In this document: positions 56,901 through 64,000 of the stretch, piece after piece
Numbering within the stretch: the first letter of the stretch is position 1
How the letters are laid out: every line of letters starts with the position of its first letter
Source of the DNA: Leptodactylus fallax
Taxonomy: Eukaryota > Chordata > Amphibia > Anura > Leptodactylidae
Direction of reading: 5' to 3'
Assembly (NCBI GenBank): GCA_947044405.1
Contig: CAMRHE010000503.1
Span: forward strand, 1-64,000
DNA length: 64,000 nt
The notes under the pieces: model-generated
The model's input: only the letters and a program-made list of their open reading frames with translations
Database searches by the model: none
Told to the model about the DNA's origin: nothing
Translations under genes and position numbers: made by a program

Positions 56901-57352
56901 ACGGGCACAAGGATTTGTCGTGGATGGCTATCCGAGGGGGGCTGCCCCTCAGGTCGTTCATGCATGCCCGCAACTTGAGCAAGACGAGGTACTGCCCACG
57001 GTGCCCCTACAAGGAGGAAACATCTTTGCACGTCTTTTGGGAGTGTCCTTTTGCTCAAGGCCTGTTGGACGAGCTGGAAGATGACTTTGAGGACTGTGTA
57101 CCCAGGAGGGGCCTGACGTACCACGCGGTATTGTATGGGCTCTTCCAGGGGACTCACAGAGAGAGTGACATTCTGGAGGCCTGGCGACTTGTGAACTGTT
57201 TCAAGGACGCTATCTGGTTCGCCAGAAAAGGACTGACTTTGCGAAGAGAGGACATCACTTTTCAGGATTGTTGCAGGCTGATCCGCAGCCTGCAGCGGGA
57301 CTATGCCATTCTGGATAGCCTGGCCGGTGAAGAGGAGGGAGAAGAGGACTGA
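53960..57352 (+). CDS. K6 ORF2: intact endonuclease-reverse transcriptase, 1130 aa
   Basis: Second intact copy, same length as in K1. It keeps the endonuclease residues (Glu40, GDFN, RID, SDH), QEKAFDRVSH, SGVRQGCPLSPLLF, YMDD and the C-terminal CPRCPYKEETSLHVFWEC. It differs at scattered sites, for example TINLRS for TINVRS near the start, KRHFEEE for KGHFEEE, DPFPVRSG for DPFSVRSG and ALKSWDE for ALRSWDE. Five G are present at the site where K2-K5 have six. Many differences are silent or conservative, which suggests past selection on the protein. Confidence 0.93.
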   Translation: MAGISIFTINLRSIKERSRRQTALSFVENIAKANVVMMQECGLPSLRSYGHLCREWSHGPSYWSGGGDCKSAGIAVLIRGNTFTLETYRELVCGRLMVIDGSWAGEPIRLINVYASPMKNERLELFQILRTQLATTRAVILAGDFNCPVEGDGRSSSASAKLDVTSKLLIEMVTEASLRDAVGSMGPASANYTWCRSDGSLRSRIDFVFTSRSVAQVSHSMIPCFFSDHRGILFEGAVGNGFPPGPGSWKLNCSLLENEELLEEIRDVYVCLRNDKFSFSRLSDWWEYVKVNIRCFFQARGRQQAARRKGDLREMQRELRSLQDLERCGWDVRDMLEDAKKGLKRHFEEESRQIIFRSKVEHLEKGEKCNSFFFRKVHSGHTPVTEMRDGDGNTRRGKKEVMGVVRDYYRDLYSPKPTDEDAAEEFLSGITNPLDPAGAEALNAPLTVAEVLAAAKSFKVGRTPGSDGLPAELYVALGDLICSDLKDLYEEMVVAGTMPPSLREGLITILYKQKGERCDLKNWRPISLLNVDYKILAKVMSTRLRAVIGSVIHPDQTCAIPGRRIADSLALVRDTLHYIGDRRAHAALVSLDQEKAFDRVSHDFMAKALRQLGVGEWFCRMVNLMYLDIHSSVMVNGWKTDPFPVRSGVRQGCPLSPLLFVCVIELFAESIRQNRGIRGIIAPGSGNLEVKCSLYMDDVTVFCADQSSVSTLVQTCERFGRASGAKVNCGKSEAMLFGEWHLASPAFFPFTVQPDFIKILGVWFGKEGAALKSWDERLKKINQRIGLWSLRQLTIEGKALVLRNEILPVLQYAAQAWPPLATVARAITRTVFHFVWGSKMDRVKRSIMYKDRLKGGKNVPDIPTLLRSAFVCDCVRRTLSTVSGSAGKAMSRLFLLPLWRGLGWEKWDSSVPYNWTVPWFYKDVPKFVREFQLEGLKPDLWKPKTIHKLIRARDGMEEVPGLTADATKVVWENVSSRLLTNGHKDLSWMAIRGGLPLRSFMHARNLSKTRYCPRCPYKEETSLHVFWECPFAQGLLDELEDDFEDCVPRRGLTYHAVLYGLFQGTHRESDILEAWRLVNCFKDAIWFARKGLTLRREDITFQDCCRLIRSLQRDYAILDSLAGEEEGEED

Positions 57353-57690
57353 GTCTTCGGCGACGTCTGTTTTTTCCCTTCCCCGTCCTCCCTTCATGTC
57401 TGTTGTGTTACTCAAATAAAGCTTCGGGCCTGTGATTACCCCCTCCCCTTTCCCTCCTTCCTCTTCCCCATCCCATCACATGTTTTGATGCTTTTGCTGT
57501 TTAACCATTTTGTTTAGAGTTAGGGTAGGAAGTAGTGGTAGTATAGGAAGTATATTATTTCTTGTATTTACCTGTCCCCCCCTAAAATGTGTTAGTTATT
57601 GCCAGGGTAGGAAGTAGTGGTAGTATAGGAAGTATGTTATTTCTTGCATTGCCTGTCCTCCCCTCATGTGTGTTGTGGTCAATCAATAAA

Positions 57691-57726
57691 GCTTCTCGGC
57701 CTTTTGGCTAGCGATCAAGTGTATGG
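57691..57726 (+). ncRNA. U2 snRNA 5' fragment between K6 and D
   Basis: GCTTCTCGGCCTTTTGGCTA matches U2 nucleotides 4-23, followed by GCGATCAAGTGTA (24-35 with one extra base). Three bases (TGG) then occupy the place of nucleotides 36-38 before D begins with TCTG. It marks the upstream half of the insertion site. The promoter and the rest of U2 are absent. Confidence 0.85.
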
Positions 57727-57947
57727 TCTGATTAGTGGCTATATATTTGTGAGCTTCCAAAACACAGGTTCTTTGGGTACCCTTCCCCTCGGCCTGGTGG
57801 GATCGTCCGGGTTTATAGCCCGGACTTCACCCACCTGCTGCTATTGGGGGGGAGGATTAGCCCCAAAGAAACGAGCGGCGATCCCCCCAGCATGTCCTCT
57901 GGACCATTACTTTTGGATTCAGAGGGAACATTTTGCAGCGGAAAACC
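57727..57947 (+). promoter_or_regulatory. D 5' UTR with conserved hairpin
   Basis: Shares the GGTACCCTTCCCCTCGGCC block with B3 and E. The stem GTCCGGG (57805-57811) / CCCGGAC (57819-57825) encloses a 7-nt loop, TTTATAG. A further shared motif, TGCTATTGGGGGG, follows. The leader ends with GAAAACCATGG. Confidence 0.68.
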
Positions 57948-59397
57948 ATGGCGGACCCACTAGGGCAAGTATCAGAGCTCTCGAGGCTCAAGGACTCCCT
58001 GAGGTTTCACTTCAGTGGAGATCGGCAGGGCCGTGACCCTGTCGACTATCTCTGCAATACAGTTTTATTGAACGTTATGGGCATCCAGAAAGCGAATATT
58101 TGGTGTATTCAGGACTTTGTCCGTAGTGGTTACTATGATGTCACATTTAGAGGAGACGGAGCATGGAAAGATGCCTTGAAAAGGGCAAGAAATAGGTTTG
58201 AGGACTTAAGGAAACTGGGGGTGGAAGTATCAAAGCACTTTGACGAAAAGACACTCCTAGTAGTTAGAATGTACTCCCCCTTTGTTACCGATGAACAAGT
58301 GACTTCTTTTGTTAAATATTTTTTTTCAGATGTCGAGGGGCCAAAGCCAGTGCTCCACAATTGCAAGGTGTGGAACTGCAAGCGTACATACCAGGTCACC
58401 ATAAGACGTGGGAGCAACGGTGAACCGCAGCTTCCCCCAAGACGTTTTAGACTCGGCACTGTGAATGGCGACCTCTTTTATTCGGGGATTAAAGACTTCT
58501 GCAGGGCCTGTGGCAAGTATGGTCATCTCAAAGACAACTGTACCGTCACTTGTAGTAATTGTGGAAGTGAAAACCACTCTTTCCAGGAATGTAATCGAGA
58601 GGAGGTGTAACTTCTGCCAAAAGCGAGGTCATCTTTACAGAGACTGCCCATACAACAAGCAGGAGGGCGAGGAGCCCATGGAGGAGAGGACGGAGGAGAC
58701 CCCAGAACCCCCACCGGCTCGCCAAGAGGGGGGACAGGCAGAGGGCTGTGCAACGGGCGCCACTGTGGAGGTAAGCACAAAAAAGCCCGAGCGCGCAAAA
58801 GCAGTTCCGGTTATCCAGAAAAGCAGTTCCACTCAGAGTGACCTAACGAATCAGGCTAAAAAACGTAAAACCGTGGCAAAGGAGCTGGCTGGTGCAGTAA
58901 GACCAGGCACTGCAGGAGGGACGCAAAAGTAAGGCCTGTCCCAGGGACAGGTGCAAAGCAGGTGGTGGGCCCGTCGAAGGAGGACCACCGTGAAAAGAGG
59001 GAACAGGGCACGGGGGGTAGAACCCAGCCAGAGATGGACACAGGCGAGGGATCGTCTGCTGTTACCTCCGTGGGGGAAACCCCTTCGGTGCCAATGGAGG
59101 TGGCACCTCGTGCCCAGCCTCCCCCTGAAGACGGGTCCCATCCGGGCCTGAGGGGGGGAGGGGGTGCCCTCTGGTGGTCCTCCGGAGGGTCCGCCTGGCA
59201 TTGAGGGTCCGTCCGGCGAGGAGGACCTAAATGGCCAGCTTCGGTATACTCAGGTTCAGGTAATGAGCCTTGAGGAGTTAAGGTTTATGAGTGGAGCCTG
59301 CGTAGATTCAGATGCCAGTTCCCCCTCTTACTCTCCTCGACATGATATCAGTGAGGATGAGTTGGTGATGTCAGGGCGAGCTGGTGGGAAGGGTTAA
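57948..59397 (+). pseudogene. D ORF1: zinc-knuckle RNA-binding protein, frameshifted
   Basis: ATG at 57948 in CCATGG, a strong start context; the frame is open slightly upstream. N-terminal domain as in B3 ORF1 (SGYYDVTF, RMYSPFVTDEQV). Knuckles CRACGKYGHLKDNC and CSNCGSENHSFQEC are in the first frame. A base lost near 58600 moves the third, CNFCQKRGHLYRDC, to another frame that ends at 58932. Later segments are in further frames. The end contains GEEDLNGQ, matching the SSDEDLNGQ motif of B and C ORF1. Confidence 0.78.
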
Positions 59398-59477
59398 CCT
59401 GCGTATGTCTTCAATCAAGTACTTTTGCCTTGCTTATCCTGTTTTGCTGTTTTTTTTTCCTTTTCTACAACATCCCG

Positions 59478-62400
59478 ATGGCGGTACTGCATGGATTGAC
59501 GGTCAACGTGAGAGGTGCTAAGAGCCACAGGCGGAGAACTGCAATTTTTAACTACTTGGCGTTTTTAGCAGTCTCGGTCATCTTCCTGCAGGAGTGTGCA
59601 ATCCCCCACCGTCCCAGTTACGAAGAATACCAAAAGGACTGGGTATACGGTTCGTCGGCGTGGTCCGGGTCAAACGAGCCCGGATCAGCCGGGGTCGCCA
59701 TTCTTTTTAAAGGGAACGTTTTACTTGATTTTATCCAGGAGATTTTACCGGGGAGAATTTTATTAGTTAAAGTTTTAATCGAGGGCATCCGATGGCAGTT
59801 TTTAAATGTGTATGCTTCCCCAGACAAAAACGAAAGGGCGAGGATGTTGGAGATTCTGCCTCTCTTCATCAACACGGCGGAACCCCTCATCCTCGCCGGG
59901 GATTTTAACTGCATCCTCAAGGGTGAGCGCCGGCAAACTAAGTACTAGTCGAAATTATGACAAAACCTCCGGCATGCTTAGTAACTTGATTTTAGACTTT
60001 CACCTAAAAGATGTTTATAAGAAGTGTAACAGGGGCATGCCGGAGAGTGCCGGCGCCACCTGGAGCAATTCTACCTGCAGCTCAAGAATTGATTTTATTT
60101 TTTGCTCTGAGGACGTACTGCCATCGAGGTGCGACCTTTTAACTAATATCTTCTCTGACCATAGAATTTTACATTTTAAAGTAACTACTGATGATAATTT
60201 TATGGGGCTTAACTCCTGGAAATTGAACGTGTCCCTTTTAGATGATCCACAGGTTAACGGATTTTAAAATTTTTTATCTCGATTGCAGGCGGGCAAAGGA
60301 TCCTCATACTCCCATCAGCAGTTGGTGGGAGAAAATGAAAAAACGGATTAAGACGTATTTTATTCTGCTCGGAAAAAAAAATCGCAAAGCAAAGAAGAGC
60401 AAAATATGAGGATCTGAATGGCCGACTACAGGCCCTGTACAGGCTAAGATCTCAGGGAGTAAGGGTTGGCCCCGACATCTTAAACTTAAAAAGTGAGATC
60501 AGTAAGTACCTGGAGCAAGTAGGTAAGACCATAATTTTTAACTCCAAAATAAAACATATAGAAGAAAATGAGAAATGCTCCAGGTATTTTTTTAAGAAAA
60601 TGAGATGCAAAAAAACAAATATTGAAGAATTGGACGGGGTCACCAGTGTACAGGGCCTTTTGGATAAGGTTCATAGCTTTTATTCTGAACTTTTTAATGA
60701 AAAACCTGTGGATCATGATTTTTTAGAGGACTCGCTGAAAGAGATAACGGCTTTTTTAGATATTGAGTCACAGCAGTTTTTAGCTCAGGACTTTACCGAG
60801 GAGGAGATTTTAACCGCCACAAAAAGTTTTAAACCCGGTAAGGTGCCTGGGCTGGACGGTATACCCATTGAGTTTTATACTAAGTTTTACGATATTTTAA
60901 AAACTGACCTCTTTTGTCTCCTCAGGGAAGTTTTTTATACAAAAATCATCCCCAAATCCTGGAGGAAAGGCGTGGTTACCCTCATATATAAGAAAGGCGA
61001 CAAGGGCGATCTTAAAAACTGGAGGCCTATCACTTTACTGAACGCAGACTATAAAATTATGGCAAAACTATGCGCCAATAGACTGAAAAATGTGGTAGGG
61101 AAAATTATTCACTCCAACCAGGTCTGCGCCATTCCCGGGAGAGCCATATGGGACAATTTAAACTTAGTCAAAGACGTAATCGAAGACACTAAAACTAGAA
61201 AGGGAAAGTTAGCGATTTTATCTATCGACTTCGAAAAGGCATTCGATAGGGTGTCGCACTTTTATCTTTTTAAAGTTTTAGATAAAATGGGTGTGCCGTC
61301 CAGCTTTTTACTATCATTGAAAGCTTTTTATTACAACTGCTCAAGCCGTATTTTAGTTAATGGTTTTACATCTCAGGAGGTACTTTTAAAGTCGGGGGTG
61401 AAACAGGGGTGTCCCCTGTCCCCACTGCTTTTCATATGCGCACTTGAACCCCTTTTATGTGCAATCAGACGAGATAAACAGATCCGTGGGGTCCCCCTCC
61501 CTGGTGGAGGGGGTTTAGAGGCAAAAGCAGTGGGGTACATGGATGATGTAGCGATACTGTGTAGGGACGCCCCTTCCATCCAAAAAACCCTTAGACAGAT
61601 TGATTTTTACTGTTGTGCCTCCGGTTTTAAGATCAATCATAATAAAAGTACAATTTTACCTATAGGGAATTTTGTTTTTACAGACATTCCGGTTTCCGTA
61701 TCCGAGGAGGTAACCATTTTAGGGGTCTCTTTCTCTAGGGGTCTCTTTCAGCGAGTCCAACGACGGTCTTGAGCATGGAAGGAAAGGTTTTAATTATTAA
61801 AATGGTGATTTTACCCCTTTTATTATATTTTAGTCTGGTCTTCCCCCCTCCCACTATGACCCTGCGTAAAATAACTAAAGTCTGTTTTAACTTCTTTTGG
61901 GGTTCAAAGATGGAAAAATTGAAAAGATCAGAGGTGATGAAAGCGAAAAAGAACGGGGGTAAAAATTTCCCAGATTTTAATCGTTTCCTTCTTACTAAGT
62001 TTTTTAGCTATGGTTTTAATGCTCTGTTTAAAACACACTATTGGTCTTATTTTGCCCGTTTTAATCTGGGGTATTTTATGAGACATTTTGGGTGGTTCGG
62101 GGTTATTTTAACTTCCCCTTATGCGCTTAAACTACCCCCCCCATTATGCAATATATGATAAGATCGTTTCTTTATTTAACTTAAAAAATAAGAGCATTGA
62201 GATTTTAAAAGATAATAAAAAACTGTCACAGTCTGCAAACAGAAGAATTAAGCCCCGTAGCAAATCTTAGTGATGCACAGAGTAAAACAGTGTGGCGGAT
62301 GTGTAATATATCGTCTCTTTTTAACACACAGAAGGACCTGGCCTGGAGTTGCGCCCACGCATGTCTTCCGTGCCGTTCCTTTCAGCACAGGAGGGGCTTC

Positions 62401-62802
62401 GTGAGGTCCGCCATCTGCCCCAGGAACGGATGTGGAGAAGAAGAAACGGCAAGACATATTTTATGGGATTGTGAAACGGCAAAGACTCTCTGGACTAAAT
62501 TAACTCCATTACTTCACAAGATGGCGGACCTCAGGACTTTGACCTTTGAAAATGTGTTTTATGGACTTTTTCGGAGCCCCTCTGCAGAACAACAGTTGAT
62601 GGCATGGAAGACAATGAACTGTGCGAAGGGCGCACTCTGGAAGGCCAGGAACATCTTAATATTTAAACATGATGTTTTATCAGAGGACGATATTTTTAGA
62701 CTATGCTTGAGTGAAATGTTTTTATATTATCTTATTGACAAAAAAGCTAAGAAACCCCTTTTAAAAAAATGGTTTGTTGATGAATGGAGTTCCGCAGATT
62801 AA
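59478..62802 (+). pseudogene. D ORF2: endonuclease-reverse transcriptase, decayed
   Basis: ATG at 59478 (CCGATGGCGG). The endonuclease has VNVRGAKS, FLQECA, AGDFNC, SRIDFIF and FSDHR, broken near 59930 and 60255. The RT segment 60600-61772 is open with FEKAFDRVSH, SGVKQGCPLSPLLF and YMDDVAILC. At 61721-61749 a 13-bp motif AGGGGTCTCTTTC is duplicated, and just after it about 65-70 bp are missing relative to B3, removing the residues around the SWDLVAEK motif. A further break lies at 62158-62290. The last part holds the Cys/His knuckle CPRNGCGEEETARHILWDC. Inactive. Confidence 0.83.
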
Positions 62803-62957
62803 CGCTACCATGTGTCTTTTATCTGTAATTTTATCACTGTAAGACTGATTATGATTCGCTATGAACGTTTTTTATTGATTTGTAAACTTGTTTGAATTGA
62901 TCAATAAATTTTCGCCCCGTAAGGGGTTAACAAGTTAAAAAAAAAAAAAAAAAAAAA
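62803..62957 (+). terminator. D 3' UTR with double-stem terminal hairpin
   Basis: AATAAA at 62902-62907. CCCC (62915-62918), loop GTAA, GGGG (62923-62926) form an inner stem, and AACTTG (62885-62890) with CAAGTT (62931-62936) can close an outer one. Poly(A) follows directly and is joined to TCTGCTCAG of E. Confidence 0.58.
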
Positions 62958-64000
62958 TCTGCTCAGTGACACTACATTTGTGAGTCTGTCAAGGTTCAGG
63001 TTCCTCAGGTACCCTTCCCCTCGGCCTGGTGGGATTGTCCAGGTTAATTGCCTGGGCTTCACCCACCTGTTGCTATTGGGGGGAAGGCTTAGTCCCGGGG
63101 AAACGAGCAGCGATCCCCCAGAGCGTCCTCTGGACCACCTAGTGGATTTCCAGAGGAACATTTTGTTGCCAATACACGGTGGAAACTGTGTACTGGTGCA
63201 GCCTCGCTGAGCGGTTTTGCATTGTGTTGCATTCCTTTGTGCTGGTCCGTGTACCAGACACAATATGTCAGCTATGGCTGGCGAAGTCCCGGAGTATGCC
63301 CGACTCCGGGACACTCAGGTTCCATCTGGAGAGTTGCCCCCCTAGGGCTCATGGTATCACCTTTTTGGTGGACCATATTTTGGGCGAGATATTGCAGGTA
63401 TCAAAATCGGAAATTTTATCCATGCAGGATTACCCCAAGAGAGGAGACTACGATGTATCCTTCCACAGTAAGGCCATCATGGAGAGCGCTTTCAAAATGG
63501 CGGTGGAAAATAAAGAAGAGCTCCAAAGGAATAAGGTGAAGGTAATCAGACACAATGTTGATAAACTGATTGTTGTGAGACTTTTTTCCCCGTTTGTGGA
63601 GGATGCCAAAGTCCTATGGTTCGTGAAGTTGTTCTTTGACAAGGTGGAATACGTTGACCGGATCTATAACGAGAGCGGAGTGTGGACCTGTAAGAGGAAG
63701 TACCGAGCCTCCATCAGAAGAGACCCTGGAGGAAAGATGGTTTTACCACCGGCACGTTTTAAACTTGGCCAGGTAAACGGTGAGTTTTTTTACAACGGTA
63801 TGCCACACTCCTGTAGGTCTTGTGGAGTCTATGGGCATATGCGGGAAAGGTGTGACGTTACATGCAGAAATTGTGGGAGTAAAGAGCACGAAACTAAACT
63901 AGAGAATGTGAAAACAAAAAAAAATTTACTTTTTGCCAAAAGACTGACCATCTCTACAAACAGTGCCCCCATAGATGCCCAGACCAGGATGAGATGGAAG
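62958..64000 (+). mobile_element. E: AT-rich Tx1-type retrotransposon, cut by the window end
   Basis: 5' end TCTGCTCAGTGACAC joined to D's poly(A). The leader (62958-63264) has the B/D-type conserved block with stem GTCCAGG (63037-63043) / CCTGGGC (63051-63057). ORF1 follows. The rest lies beyond the window. Confidence 0.82.
63265..64000 (+). pseudogene. E ORF1: zinc-knuckle protein, partial and frameshifted
   Basis: Probable start at the ATG at 63265, with a second in-frame ATG at 63274 that matches the B3 start (MAGEVPEYARLRD). The frame hits a TAG after 26 codons (63343-63345). From 63421 another frame is open (MQDYPKRGDYDVSF, RLFSPFVEDAKV, GVWTCKRKY), with knuckles CRSCGVYGHMRERC and the start of CRNCGSKEHETK. 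Indels near 63898-63925 displace the third knuckle. Clearly a B3 ORF1 homologue. Its end is not in the window. Confidence 0.75.

Larger units (their letters stand above)
51903..57690 (+). mobile_element. K6: Keno-like retrotransposon truncated in the 3' UTR
   Basis: Starts TCTGTTCTTATCAGTTCAAT directly behind the B3 A tail. The 3' UTR stops at the second AATAAA, where AATAAAGCTTC is fused to U2 GCTTCTCGGCC; the last 270 bp of a normal Keno are missing. It is the most diverged K copy. ORF2 is intact. Confidence 0.87.
57727..62957 (+). mobile_element. D: AT-rich Tx1-type retrotransposon, full length but decayed
   Basis: Complete in outline: TCTGATTAGTGGC start next to U2, conserved 5' UTR, ORF1, ORF2, 3' UTR with hairpin and about 20 A. 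More diverged from B than C is. Ordinary frameshifts and an internal deletion show older decay than in the K copies. Element E starts right after its A tail. Confidence 0.86.

Noticed and set aside
1..64000. CRISPR arrays, tRNA or rRNA genes, bacterial insertion sequences, phage genes
   Set aside because: No spaced short repeats, cloverleaf or rRNA segments, or bacterial-type coding were seen; the content is eukaryotic retrotransposons.

Overview
This is repeat DNA from a eukaryote, most likely an aquatic vertebrate. There are no bacterial operons, no host protein-coding genes and no tRNA or rRNA genes that I can see. Almost all 64 kb consists of head-to-tail, plus-strand non-LTR retrotransposons of the L1/Tx1 type. 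Each has an ORF1 with three CCHC zinc knuckles and an ORF2 with an APE-like endonuclease, a reverse transcriptase (FDR and YMDD motifs) and a C-terminal Cys/His knuckle. The junctions carry 5' fragments of the U2 snRNA gene, so I read the window as an array built by U2-targeted elements. U2-targeted Tx1-clade elements are known under the name Keno, first described from fish genomes.

Two groups alternate. The GC-rich Keno-like element (K) is about 6.05 kb: U2-like leader, ORF1 of about 519 aa, ORF2 of 1130 aa, and a 0.6 kb 3' UTR with three AATAAA signals. There are six long copies (K1 4379-10436, K2 15196-21271, K3 22810-28545, K4 33929-39989, K5 40039-46107, K6 51903-57690) and one 5'-truncated copy (K2b 21272-22468). 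The AT-rich group has a different ORF1 and ends in a 3' hairpin plus poly(A). Its copies are B1 (767-4378), B2 (11596-15195), C (about 28786-33928), B3 (46464-51902), D (57727-62957) and E (62958 to the window edge). A non-coding repeat of unknown origin, X, precedes B1 and B2. X-B-K forms a tandem duplication with a period of about 10.8 kb (18-10436 and 10831-21271).

AT-rich elements sit directly upstream of K copies. Their poly(A) tails are followed by U2 nucleotide 39 onward (TCTGTTCTTATCAG), while upstream U2 pieces end at about nucleotides 35-38. The simplest model is that every family cuts U2 between nucleotides 38 and 39. Element 5' ends begin with TCTG and imitate U2, so each insertion restores a target for the next one.

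Few genes are intact. ORF2 is open throughout in K1 and K6, and ORF1 is open throughout in K4, but no copy has both. Most lesions are single-base changes in homopolymers. Several tracts (4035-4378, 10516-10830, 14500-15035, 22668-22761, 28546-28785, 33386-33928, 46108-46265, 48207-48291) are homopolymer-rich. Some of them align position by position with clean copies of the same element, so I treat these as probable read or consensus artefacts rather than biology. No complete U2 gene is present.
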